In this document: in pieces, positions 22,826-32,760 of the stretch
Position numbering within the stretch: position 1 is the stretch's first letter
Layout of the letters: the number at the start of each line of letters is the position of its first letter
Origin: Haliclona indistincta
Lineage: Eukaryota > Porifera > Demospongiae > Haplosclerida > Chalinidae
NCBI GenBank assembly: GCA_964017065.1
Contig: OZ024785.1
Span: 12,541,086 to 12,605,085 of the forward strand
Direction: 5' to 3'
DNA length: 64,000 nt
The notes under the pieces: generated by a model
What the model saw: the letters and a program-made list of their open reading frames with translations, nothing else
What the model was told of the DNA's origin: nothing
Databases searched by the model: none
Translations under genes and position numbers: made by a program

Positions 22826-22876
22826 ATGTATTGGCGTTGCTAATCCCTGTTGGTATACTGTATCTATGATTATAAT

Positions 22877-23088
22877 AATTATTACTATAAATTTGAATTC
22901 ATCTTAAATGGTTGACCACGCCCCTTCACGATCGGTTGGCAAATTTCAAAAGGCAAAGGTTCAGGTCAATATATAAACCAAACTTCACTTCTTATCATCA
23001 TTGCTTACATGTATAATTATTGATTATTACCAGATTGCTGCCAGATTGTTACTATTATTCAGCTATTATTATCAGATTATTATTATTA
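22877..23088. other. AT-rich spacer with TTA-type microsatellite
   Basis: No gene. At about 23030-23088 there is a run of imperfect 'attatt' and 'cagattattatt' units. Confidence 0.5.
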
Positions 23089-24336
23089 GGGAGGCACGGT
23101 AGTGACTCCCTATGTAGGGATGAACGAGAAAATAAGATGGCGGCTACATACAATGTATTAGCGTTCAAACGCTGATATTTCGTCTGGTGATGAACTTTAA
23201 ACGTCCAAAGACACTTAGATCTGCTCTCTGGCGTTTCCCATCTTACAGTAGCAAGGAGATCGCTCGAAATTGTTACTAAAGTGACGAACCTGGAAACGGT
23301 GAAAATCGAGTTTCGTCATCTTCGTTTTCTTCTTCTTTCTTTCTTCAGCGCGCCTAGCGCCTTTATGCGAGCAGTGCCGAGACCAAAACACCCACGAACA
23401 GTCGTGAAATTCTCCTGGCAGGTGCCTTTCGAACTTCGTTTTTAGCGAAATGGCGATATAAATTCAGCGACTTCTCGATCGTGATCCATTGTCAGCTAAG
23501 TGCTAGACGCCATTATTGTGATTGCGCAATACGCACTTGACCAAGCAGTGGTTAGCGCTCGTGACCAAGCACCAGCTTGAGTATCGCCACGCCGTATCAA
23601 TCACAGAGAACACAATAATTTATTTGTCTGGAGTCTTCGAAGAACTGTAAGCTCGTGTAGGATCACTATTCTGCGCTTGCCAGATTATTATAACCTGTCC
23701 TCCGTGTCTAGTCTACAAACAAGTGTGGGCGGGGCTCGTATGCACTGCATGTATGCGTAGGCGAGCTGATATGACAATCAATAATAATATTTTTAGCTGT
23801 AATAATTATGAAGAAAAGGCATCAACAACAGTAAAAGTAAACTAATGGTGGAAACAAAGACGGCTCAGTACATGCATGATATTGAACCGCACTTCACTGA
23901 AAAAGAAAAAGGACACAAACAAGAAAATTAAAAAGATTTCTATCGAAATCAAAAGGATGTAGTGATGAAGAAATCTACTACTGGTCCACAATGTAAACCA
24001 ACAAGGAACAACCATGGAATGGTAACACGATTGACTTGCTAACAGACCATAGATCCCTACATCAGTGGCTGCATGTACATAGATCAATATTTTTGTCACA
24101 AGCTGAATTCAATTCAATGCACGTCATGTGTCAGTCAACAGCAACTAGCTGAACTAGCTATATAGTCAGCCACAGCAGCCACTGATGTAGGGATCTATGG
24201 TCTGTTAGCAAGTCAATTGTGTTACCATTCCATGGTTGTTCCTTGTTGGTTTACATTGTGGACCAGTAGTAGATTTCTTCATCACTACATCCTTTTGATT
24301 TCGATAGAAATCTTTTTAATTTTCTTTTGTATACTG
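23089..24336 (-). repeat. Full-length foldback/R composite element (reverse orientation)
   Basis: The R block runs 23089-23695 (reverse), from 'gggaggcacgg' to 'cgaagaactgtaagctcgtg'. A ~165-base linker follows, then a foldback: arm 1 at 23860-24072 and arm 2 at 24176-24336 are near-perfect inverted copies around a ~100-base loop, containing 'ccatggaatggtaacacgat' and its reverse. The same order (reversed) occurs at 59509-61930, which supports one composite ~1.25 kb mobile unit. No protein seen. Confidence 0.7.
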
Positions 24337-25009
24337 TTTGTATACTGATAATGACTCTTTTTCATAATTTTTGGTTACAGACATGTTGGTAAGAAGTATA
24401 GTTAGCTGGTAGTTAACTGTAAAGCAGTTTAAAATACCTTTAAAGCTCTTAAAGTGTAATTTAGATGTCATGACTAAATTTTACACAAAGTGACCAATTT
24501 TGAAAATTTGCCTCTGACCCACCCACCCACTTTTGGGCCTCGTGTCAGAAACTATTCTTTGTGGGACCCCCTGCCTACTGGTACACTTTTGCTACAAAGA
24601 CTGTCAAGAAAAGCGTGGAACACAATTTTTATGAGTTCTTGTGTGATGCCAAGCGGAGACAAGCTCGGAAAAGCGCTGATAAGCGCAACTTGATTGGAGT
24701 CCAAAATCACACTCGCCACTTCCAGCTACCTGTTTCTCAGCCTGCAATCACTCCAAAGATCCTAGAAGTGTCGAATACACTTTACTACCAGGTATTTGCT
24801 ATGGCTCTGGAGCGTTTAGAACCGTCTTTTTCAACTTTTTCCATATATCTACGTTTGTCTATGATAGAGAGCCCCCAAGAGATGAGTAACACCCAAACCT
24901 ATCGGCGAATTGTTCCTGTTTGCTCGAGATTCACTACATTCTAGGGCGGACGAAGGCGTGGCACGATGACGCAAATTAGAAATTATTGCGGTCAGCTGTT
25001 AGCGCCCAA
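24337..25009. other. Unassigned region with an exon-like ORF
   Basis: On the plus strand, 24561-24791 is an open stretch ('YWYTFATKTVKKSVEHNFYE', 'HFQLPVSQPAITPKILEV', 'LYYQ') ending at a good donor CTACCAG|GTATTT. The composition is protein-like, but I do not recognise it, and no partner exon is seen. It could be a transposon or host gene fragment. Confidence 0.3.
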
Positions 25010-26012
25010 GGGGTCTATAATGAATCAATTGAGTGGATGCAATTGAGTGGATGCTTTATAATTTGCCCATTATATGGAGGTGTCCTTTACATGGAGGTTC
25101 AATTTGTATTGTTTGTGTTATTATGTAATTGGTAGAAGGAGCCCGCCTCAGGGATTTTCCCTATCTATATGATAGGCATTGTAGAATCTTCTAGATAATC
25201 ATGCCTCGGTGGGTGGAGCCATGAGGCATACAGTAATCGTGCGTGTCTGTCTGTCTGTATGTATGTCTGTCTGCTCTAGTTCAGTCTTAAAGACGGCGAA
25301 GAATCAGCTGGCGGTAAGTGCAATATCGACATAACACGTTAAAAGCTCGAACTTGATGGTCTTAGATTTTTGAATTAAAGCTTTGTTTGTGAGTTATGGC
25401 GTGATTTGCTTACTTTGTTAACCGTTGCTGGCAATCTGGACTTCTCCGAAGTCGAATGTGTCCATGGTTATCTGGCTAGTAGATTGTAGGTTTGATCTGG
25501 ACTACAGGATAGCGTGGCGGGTCCGGATAAATTTCACTACTTCTAGAATCTTTTATTTCCTATAAGTACTCTTGTTTTTGTATTGTAAAAGGGAATTACC
25601 AATTCAGTTCCATATTCACTAAGTTATCAGTTCTGCGTCTAATACGCGACCAACTACCAATTGGCTCTATCACAATGTACATCAGCAAATTGTCCGTTAT
25701 ACGGAGGTGTCCGCTATTGGGAGTGTCCGTTATGAAAGATTCTACTATACGTGTTTACTGGACGTACTGTTTCATTGATATAGCGAACTTGAACAAAAAT
25801 AATTCTTGTAACAAACGGACGGAGGAATGACAAACAGACAGCACAATTACTGTATGTTTCTTGACTCCGCCCACTAAGGCATAAAACCACAAGAATCTAA
25901 AATAAATTATTAATTTTCTACAAATTACAACAATTCTACTGTGCTGACTGTAGAACATACTGTTATGTCTGTCCATCAAAGGATTAATGGTTGAGACAAT
26001 TTTGATATATTT
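25010..26012. repeat. 3'-flank module of type I POT, unit 2 (shortened)
   Basis: Contains a two-copy 'caattgagtggatg' repeat near 25027-25055 and a CTGT/GTAT microsatellite at 25243-25272. The module shared with 289-1340 and 40560-41634 begins near 25140. A ~350-base internal part present elsewhere is missing here: 'gtccggataaatttcactac' (25527) jumps straight to 'ttctagaatcttttatttcc'. Confidence 0.6.
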
Positions 26013-27734
26013 TTATGATGTAGTCAGTCCTGATAGGATTGCTCTGCGCTCTTGCATGTACTCCTCCTCCTGGTCTAACCACTTGTCATGAGTGTCCTCA
26101 ATCATCCCCTGCACATTGACTATCTCGTCTCGCTCTCGGAAGCGGTAACGTCTGGACACACATGAGAACAGCACCAGAGACACCAAGATCAAAAACACCT
26201 TCACTCCCTCGAAAATTAGCCAAGAGGTCTTTTCAATAAGAAGAGTGTCTACCAAACCTACTAGTAGGTACCTGATGCTAAAGGTGGCATACCACAGACC
26301 AATGAGCAGTCCCTGGGTAGTACGAGGAGCCTGAGCACAGATGAACTCAAACACTGTCATGGAGACAAGCAGAGAAGAGAGACCATTGAGGAGCTGAGGA
26401 ATGGTGAACCACAGGTAGGTGTTGTCGACTGGGTTGTCTGTTGATTCACAAGAGTTATAGTGTCTTCCAAATCGGATCTTTAAGCAAACAATTCCAGAGC
26501 TGTAGCGAAAATAAGAGCGTGTTTTTAAAAAGCATCCAACTGAGCTGTGTTCTGACCAGTACTTGCTGTCATGGTTGATCACTACTATTATGTACAAGAC
26601 AACTTGTACTAGTGAGAGGTACAGACCAATCCACATTTTAGTGAGCATTCGAACTTTCTTGATGTAGCGACTACATTTGTTGATGATCAGTCGATACAGT
26701 GGAATACCAACCACTACAACAAGATTGCTGATGTGGAGTGGATTGAGCACAATTAGTAGCAGTACTGGTATTGAAGGACAGCTAGTCCTCTGGAGCTGAT
26801 CCGGAGCAGAGTAGCCATCTCCAGCTAGATGGTATCCAAACAGACACAGGAGAAGAGGCAGGATGCGTAGGAATGTCTTAGTGTCCTCCACCTCCTCATT
26901 GGTAAATGGTCCTCCATATTTGTTCTTACCCAGGTCTATACGGCGTGGAATATCCTCCTCCCAGTAGGTGAAGGCACTACGATGCTGAGGGACCTTGTGG
27001 TTCCAAGAATACTTGAGCACTTTGTAGATATTCTTGAATGGGTTGAGACCTGCTCTCAGAATGTATAAGTGACGCTTTGATTTATGAAGAAGCACTAAAC
27101 TGCCTACAGCAGCTAGACCAAGTATGGCTACTAGTGATAGTATAACACTGTCTCTTATTACTTGTTCTTCATATAGTGTGGGTCGTTTTTCTATGACTGT
27201 ACCACCAATTTTCAGATACACTGATATCAATTGCACTGCATTGTGAGTCCAGTAGTACCAGTGGATGAAAGCAATCAGTTTTGGTGTAGGAGCCTCTAGT
27301 AGTTGATCCAGTCCAAATTGAATGGCATTAGCTTCAAACAGTCGAACACCGGTGGTGATGAAAGCTATTAACAATCCTTCGGGGATTAATGATGAATAAA
27401 TAATTATGTTCCCATCAATAATTCTTTTTTCTATCAGAATAGCAATGATAGTAACGAAAAGTATTAGTAGGACAATAGTATATCCAACTATCAAAATTAT
27501 GAGGGAACACTTAATTGTTCGATACCTGGTGAGACAGACATCAGCTATGTAGCCAAGGAGAGGGTAGCTCAGAAACAATATGCCCAGAAAAGCAATGGTA
27601 GCGATTTTTATGTGTGAGCGTTCATATTGATCCATATGAATATTCCTTGAAATGTTCGATAGTTCAAAAAGGATAGAGCAGATGATGACCACCACATGAC
27701 CTGGTAGGAAAGTACGACGAGCTGGCTGAGGCAT
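26013..27734 (-). CDS. POT/PTR2 (SLC15-like) transporter, type I (unit 2)
   Basis: Intact, 573 residues, head-to-head with the intact beta-helix gene at 29197. The first codons read MPQPARR rather than MTQPARR, a single base change next to the conserved start. Residue changes at otherwise fixed places include 'TTGVRLFEAN' (Gly to Arg in a membrane helix) and 'RFRERDE' in the tail. The region after 'WYYWTHNAVQ' is shorter than in POT 15374 and reads 'GGTVIEKRPTLYEE', shared with POT 41635. The variable loop is 'KTRSYFRYSSGIVCLKIRFG'. This is the only type I copy next to an intact beta-helix partner. Confidence 0.93.
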   Translation of the reverse strand: MPQPARRTFLPGHVVVIICSILFELSNISRNIHMDQYERSHIKIATIAFLGILFLSYPLLGYIADVCLTRYRTIKCSLIILIVGYTIVLLILFVTIIAILIEKRIIDGNIIIYSSLIPEGLLIAFITTGVRLFEANAIQFGLDQLLEAPTPKLIAFIHWYYWTHNAVQLISVYLKIGGTVIEKRPTLYEEQVIRDSVILSLVAILGLAAVGSLVLLHKSKRHLYILRAGLNPFKNIYKVLKYSWNHKVPQHRSAFTYWEEDIPRRIDLGKNKYGGPFTNEEVEDTKTFLRILPLLLCLFGYHLAGDGYSAPDQLQRTSCPSIPVLLLIVLNPLHISNLVVVVGIPLYRLIINKCSRYIKKVRMLTKMWIGLYLSLVQVVLYIIVVINHDSKYWSEHSSVGCFLKTRSYFRYSSGIVCLKIRFGRHYNSCESTDNPVDNTYLWFTIPQLLNGLSSLLVSMTVFEFICAQAPRTTQGLLIGLWYATFSIRYLLVGLVDTLLIEKTSWLIFEGVKVFLILVSLVLFSCVSRRYRFRERDEIVNVQGMIEDTHDKWLDQEEEYMQERRAILSGLTTS

Positions 27735-28380
27735 GGCACTGGTTGTTTAGCTATGTTTTTGTTTTAAACTTAAACTGAAAGTTAAACATCCATAATCAAC
27801 AATACTGTTTATCCACCTGTGCTTTGTGGTGGTACTAATTGCTGGGTTATTTTAACCTTCTATATACTAACCAGTTTTTTCAGCTTGTGTGGGTTTAGTG
27901 TAACTCAGTAATTCGTAGCACCATGCCGTGTAGCCTTTGCATTTGTAAATCTAAACATGTATCGTTTGGCTTTATTGGAATGGAGCCGGGTTGGCTACCA
28001 TTGTCTCCAAATACCATCCCATTGTCTCCAAATGGATGGCTACCATGCATTTACTCCAAATGCTGCTAGTTGATAGCTCTTGTTTTTTGAAGACCTATTT
28101 TTAATGGCACCTTCAATAATACACTTTTCTTTAGCTTCAAAACTTTTGGTTCATCTTAAAAGTTTGGAATTCTGAAGTATGTAGCAGAGTGATTTCTTCA
28201 GTCTAGGAAATATACTTTGTCTTGGTTAGCTATTCAATACATCCTGGATCTTCTACAGCAAAAGAAACGGTATTTTCAAGATAATTTATTTTTAACTGAC
28301 ACGTATGCGCTCAGTTAATTCGTGACTTCAAAGCTTCCGACTCAATGAGTGATCTAAATAATAGCTGATAACGCATCCAA

Positions 28381-28481
28381 GGATCTACACGATTTGGAAG
28401 CCTGAGAGCCAATGCTATAATGTCTGAGCATAGTGAGGGCGCTATGAGAACAGTGCGAGGGCTTCTAAACCGTGTAGATCC
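28381..28481. repeat. Short palindromic MITE in divergent promoter (unit 2)
   Basis: 'ggatctacacgatttggaag' pairs with 'cttctaaaccgtgtagatcc'. Orthologous to 3714-3814 by position and flanks. Confidence 0.65.
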
Positions 28482-29148
28482 AATTGGTAACTGATTTAGA
28501 CTATAAAAACAGCAAACATCAACGACACGACCCACGAGAAAGGACACGCGAGCGCTGGAAAATTTTTGAGTAGAATTCCACGCACGGAACCAATTCTGTG
28601 CCGCACAGCGTGATTCCATTATGAACTTTAGAGAACCGCAGCTAAGCAACCTGATTTGTCAACACGGCTTAGCTGTGGTCTAAATCATGTTAGTTGTCAT
28701 TTGAACCAAACAAGTTTTCATAAACATGTAAGTGAAAGTAAATTTATAAAGAAGATTGTCTTCTTATGGGGTAAAAACTATGTGCTTGCTTGTTTCACTG
28801 GACCTATTATAGTGATAATGCTTCAGTACAACAGCATTGTTATTCAGTACATTGTTTTTAGTATGAATCTTCTGTTGCTACTATCTATGGTTATGCTGTT
28901 TCTTAGCACTGCTGCTTGTGTTCCACATCTCTCTCTACTAAGGCATTTCACCTTTAATTCTTCATGTATAGTCAGTGTGATAGTTATTGACTTTCATTTT
29001 ATTGTGTTTGCACAATACTGGTAATAATTGTGTAACTGCAAATTTGTATTGTTTTCTAAATTGTTTCCATGGATACATAACATGTATTGTTATTGTGAAG
29101 TAAACATCATTCACGTGTGTTTAAGAGTAAGTACACATTTTGAGCTCT

Positions 29149-29157
29149 TATATAAAT
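29149..29157 (+). promoter_or_regulatory. TATA box of intact beta-helix gene
   Basis: 'TATATAAAT' is 40 bases before the ATG at 29197. An initiator-like 'TTCACAAC' near 29180-29187 lies about 32 bases downstream of the box, predicting a leader of under 20 nt. Confidence 0.55.
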
Positions 29158-29196
29158 GTGCACATTATAAGCACTCGGCTTCACAACTTAGCAAGC

Positions 29197-32100
29197 ATGT
29201 CAAGTGACAAGATTATCTTCTTGCTTAGCATTTCTTGTCTCTGTTCAGCAAGAGATGTCTACATTCAGCCGGCTGAAGGTGAGCACAGTCCTGGTACTCC
29301 TTGTTACAACATTAATGATTTGGGAAGGTTGGCTGACAATTTTTCCAACTCATCTGGCTTTGTTGTTCATTTCTTGGAGGGAACTCACTTGTTGGATCTT
29401 CAGGAACTAGTGGTGTTCACGAACTTGACTAATGCTTTGTTTGAAGGTGATGGGAGAATGGAGCAGGGCTTTCATGAGACTGTCTGGCAGTCTACGGTGG
29501 TCATCAAGTGTAGCTCCAGTACTGGTATTGCTTTTGTTAATAGCTCCAACATCACCTTCAGGTTCATCACCATCACTAACTGTGGGGCTGACATGACCAG
29601 CTTCTGTCAGACTAAAGCTGTTTGTAGCAGCAGTCTTGGTTTCTTTAAGATAGACCACAATATCGCAGTTGATCATGTTTCTATTCAGAATGGGACAGGT
29701 AATGGTCTTCTGATTGAAACTGATGGAGTTGATCTGATAATCACTGATTCCTCATTTGCTCAAAATTACATTTATGGCGATGTCAATGCAAGGTTTGATA
29801 TCTACGCTGGCAGCAATGTTGCTATCTTCTATATTGATCCACTTTCTTGTGATTCTCGAAGTCATGCCTACAATTCGCACGTTTTGAGTACAAACGTATC
29901 CTTCACAGATAGTGAGTTTAAAAGAATGGAGGGTATTTCGGTTGTTATGTTGCAGAGATCGTACAAGGTTAACATTTTACTTGATTCGATTAGAGCATAT
30001 GGTAACAAAGGGTTTGGGAATATTTATATTGCTGCTGTAGAACACGATGTATCCACTTTTAATGTAGTTTTCAATAATTCGCTTATTTTCGGTGGAAATA
30101 CTACTGGTTATCCTTTCATAGTCACCTCTGTTCAACCTTTGTGCAAACAATGCCCAGTTTCTAAAGATGCTTTACTTAACTCCAGCATTGCTATTGTCAA
30201 CAGTAAGTTTGTTTACAATATCAACAGTAAAGGTGCAGTTGTATCAATTAGTGCCACTGGTGTTACGTTCATAAAAAGAACAATAATACGATCCACTGAA
30301 TTTTCTCACAATATTGGATTTGTGGTAGATTTGAAACTTTTCTCCTATCAATATCTAACTCAATTTTATGGTACATTTGACAATGTTATTGCCTACAACA
30401 ACAGTTGGCCATACTATGATGATGAGCCAGTAGTAACAGTTATATATGCAGTGTGTGTCACTAGTCTAGTGTTAAACAATGTGAATATCACTAGCAATAA
30501 TTTGACCGGACTCTTTGCCTATCACACTACCATAGTAGTGAATGGCACGTCAGTATTCCACAACAACACTGGTATTGATCGAGGTGGACTGGCCTTGTAT
30601 GAAAACTCTTATCTTGTGTTTTTAGAAAATTCTACTCTCTATTTCACTAATAACAAAGCGAGGTCGAGAGGAGGAGCTATATTTGTTGATCCTCAGCGTG
30701 AATTAGGTCCATGTTTCTTCCAATACTCTAATCAATCACTTATTCATTCAATAAATGTAAAAATGTCTGGAAATGAAGCTGATACAGCAGGCACTGTGCT
30801 GTTTGGGAGCAATATAGTCAAATGCTATTTATTTCTTCGCAATCTAACATTTGGTTTTGAAAGCTTCAAGAAAATATTTGACTATTCAGCACAGACTGGT
30901 CTCTCAGTAATATCATCAGAACCTACTGATGTCTGCTTCTGTGATGACAACAACACAATAAACTGCTCTCAAACACAGCTAACAATGACAGCCTATCCAG
31001 GAGAAAAGATCAATATCTCTTTTCTCACCGTAGGACAATTAAATGGAATTGCCCCCGGAGTTATTCTAATACGACCATTTGAAAATAAACGTAGCGGATT
31101 TGGTTCTGGTTTGAAGGTACTCACTACTCCTATGAACTGCACTAATCTCGTATTTGAACCAGTACACAATGCCTATGCTCTGAGTGTGTTGGATAGTAAA
31201 TCATATAAAGTATTGAAGATATCGTCTATTGACTGTCCACTTGGCTTTGAAGTATCGAATAGATCTAGATCCTGTAGCTGTGAGGAGCTCAAGGATGCAT
31301 CTACTGCTGTCACATGTGATTCTACTACTAACACAATTTCTCGTAAAGGAGATATCTGGATTGGTAATATCGGTGATTGTGTAGTCGTGCAAAGTCCATG
31401 TCCTTTTGACTACTGTAACATAGCACAGGCCAATTTCTCTCTCATTAATTCTGATGCACAGTGTGCGCTCAACAGGACTGGACTGTTGTGTGGCAGGTGT
31501 CAGAATGGGCTCAGCCTTGCTCTGGGATCCAACAACTGTATTCAATGTCCTCAATTCTCGTATCTTGCTCTGATCATTCCCTTTGCTGCCGCTGGATTTG
31601 GTTTGGTAGCTCTTCTGATGGTTTTGAACTTGACAGTCTCCATTGGTACCATCAATGGGCTCATATTTTATGCTAATCTTGTGAAGATAAGTGAGAGCAC
31701 TGGTATCTTCTTTCCTAATGGTCCTATTCCAGTACTGAGTCAGTTCATTTCTTGGCTAAATCTTGACTTCGGTATTGAAACATGCTTTTACCATGGCATG
31801 ACAGCCTATGCCAAGATGTGGCTGCAGTTTGTGTTCCCTCTCTACATATGGTTCATCATAGCCACCATCATAGTCCTGTGTCGTTACTCCACATGGCTGT
31901 CCAACAAGATTGGAGGCAATGTAGTGCAGGTACTTGCTACTCTCATCTTGCTTTCATTTACAAAGATCTTCAGGACAGTTGTGCTTGTTGTAAAGTTTAT
32001 AACTTTGACCTGTGCCAATAAAGCAGTCATCAATGAGCTTGTATGGTATATGGACGGTAATGTTCGATACTTATCACAATGGCATGCTGTACTGTTAGCA

Positions 32101-32760
32101 GCAGCTGTCTTGTTTCTGCTTCTTGCCGCTCCCTACACACTTGCTCTACTGTTTGATCCTGTGATTGAGAAATATTTGACTAAAAGTAAGTTCTTTGCTG
32201 ATCGTTGGATCAAGTTTAAACCTCTCGTTGATGCCTACCATGGACCTTACAAAGACAACTGTAGGTTTTGGACTGGTCTATTGCTTCTAATTCGCATGTC
32301 ATTTACATCAATCTCTTTTCATTTGGATGTGCTCGGTACTCTTATCTTTATAACAACTAGCACCATCATGCTTTTATCTTTGATGGTCATTTTTGAAGGA
32401 GTTTATCAGAAAAGATACATAAACAACTTGGAATGTCTGTCATATTTCAATCTTGGTTTACTGTCTGCTCTGGCTGCAGTGTATCAGAACAATGAGCATC
32501 AAAAGCAGTTAGTCACTATCATTAGTGTAAGCATTGCTCTAGTTTCATTTGGTGGAATTGTTTTGTTTCATGTTCTTCTCCGTCTGAGTCACACCAAATA
32601 TTTTAACAAGATATTTAGCAAGAGGTTTGCTTGTTGTGGAAGTAGGGAAGAATCGATGAGTTTGTTAGGTAGCATGGCTGAGCAACATGTGCAGCAACCT
32701 ACTGTGTCTGAAGTGTGTCTTAAGAGGGAATCTTTGATTTATTCTCAAATAGACAACTGA
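29197..32760 (+). CDS. Beta-helix ectodomain multi-pass membrane protein (unit 2, intact)
   Basis: Single exon, 1187 residues. The start is ATG 29197, giving a signal peptide ('IIFLLSISCLCSA', cleavage near 18). The ORF extends 19 codons further only via a non-ATG codon, and the TATA box lies in that stretch. Residues ~20-600 are Asn-, Ser- and Val-rich with many N-glycosylation sequons and beta-helix-like repeats, including 'GGLALYENS' and 'RSRGGAIFVDPQ' (~490) reminiscent of polymorphic outer-membrane-protein repeats. A Cys-rich module (~640-785; 'CSCEEL', 'CPFDYCNIA', 'GLLCGRCQNG', 'CIQCP') precedes about eight hydrophobic segments from ~789 to ~1128. A cytoplasmic tail of ~60 residues ends 'RESLIYSQ'. 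It could be an adhesion receptor or a channel-like protein; no function is established here. Confidence 0.92.
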   Translation: MSSDKIIFLLSISCLCSARDVYIQPAEGEHSPGTPCYNINDLGRLADNFSNSSGFVVHFLEGTHLLDLQELVVFTNLTNALFEGDGRMEQGFHETVWQSTVVIKCSSSTGIAFVNSSNITFRFITITNCGADMTSFCQTKAVCSSSLGFFKIDHNIAVDHVSIQNGTGNGLLIETDGVDLIITDSSFAQNYIYGDVNARFDIYAGSNVAIFYIDPLSCDSRSHAYNSHVLSTNVSFTDSEFKRMEGISVVMLQRSYKVNILLDSIRAYGNKGFGNIYIAAVEHDVSTFNVVFNNSLIFGGNTTGYPFIVTSVQPLCKQCPVSKDALLNSSIAIVNSKFVYNINSKGAVVSISATGVTFIKRTIIRSTEFSHNIGFVVDLKLFSYQYLTQFYGTFDNVIAYNNSWPYYDDEPVVTVIYAVCVTSLVLNNVNITSNNLTGLFAYHTTIVVNGTSVFHNNTGIDRGGLALYENSYLVFLENSTLYFTNNKARSRGGAIFVDPQRELGPCFFQYSNQSLIHSINVKMSGNEADTAGTVLFGSNIVKCYLFLRNLTFGFESFKKIFDYSAQTGLSVISSEPTDVCFCDDNNTINCSQTQLTMTAYPGEKINISFLTVGQLNGIAPGVILIRPFENKRSGFGSGLKVLTTPMNCTNLVFEPVHNAYALSVLDSKSYKVLKISSIDCPLGFEVSNRSRSCSCEELKDASTAVTCDSTTNTISRKGDIWIGNIGDCVVVQSPCPFDYCNIAQANFSLINSDAQCALNRTGLLCGRCQNGLSLALGSNNCIQCPQFSYLALIIPFAAAGFGLVALLMVLNLTVSIGTINGLIFYANLVKISESTGIFFPNGPIPVLSQFISWLNLDFGIETCFYHGMTAYAKMWLQFVFPLYIWFIIATIIVLCRYSTWLSNKIGGNVVQVLATLILLSFTKIFRTVVLVVKFITLTCANKAVINELVWYMDGNVRYLSQWHAVLLAAAVLFLLLAAPYTLALLFDPVIEKYLTKSKFFADRWIKFKPLVDAYHGPYKDNCRFWTGLLLLIRMSFTSISFHLDVLGTLIFITTSTIMLLSLMVIFEGVYQKRYINNLECLSYFNLGLLSALAAVYQNNEHQKQLVTIISVSIALVSFGGIVLFHVLLRLSHTKYFNKIFSKRFACCGSREESMSLLGSMAEQHVQQPTVSEVCLKRESLIYSQIDN

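Larger units (their letters stand above)
20810..22876. mobile_element. Outer TIR element, split by a nested element
   Basis: The left end (20810-20850), with 'catagatacaatatactca' then 'cagggattagcaacg', is matched in reverse at 22835-22876. A second inverted match, 'gttacgggttaaat' (20874-20887), pairs with sequence near 21568-21590. Removing the nested element at 21614-22825 leaves ~0.85 kb with no clear gene, so this looks non-autonomous. Outer target duplication not resolved. Confidence 0.65.
27735..29196. promoter_or_regulatory. Divergent intergenic region, unit 2
   Basis: Counterpart of 3068-4500, with very high similarity over its length. It is the only one of the three lying between two intact genes, so it is the best candidate for a working bidirectional promoter. 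An ORF at 28656-29024 parallels the one in unit 1 but begins with TTG and differs by a 6-base indel; not called. Confidence 0.55.

Noticed and set aside
20810..24336. CRISPR-like or tRNA-like structures among the many inverted repeats
   Set aside because: No regular spacer array and no cloverleaf seen; the inverted repeats have transposon end structure with target duplications.
29140..29196. Extension of the intact beta-helix ORF 19 codons upstream
   Set aside because: Starts at TTG and covers the TATA box; the ATG at 29197 directly precedes a good signal peptide and is conserved in all three copies.
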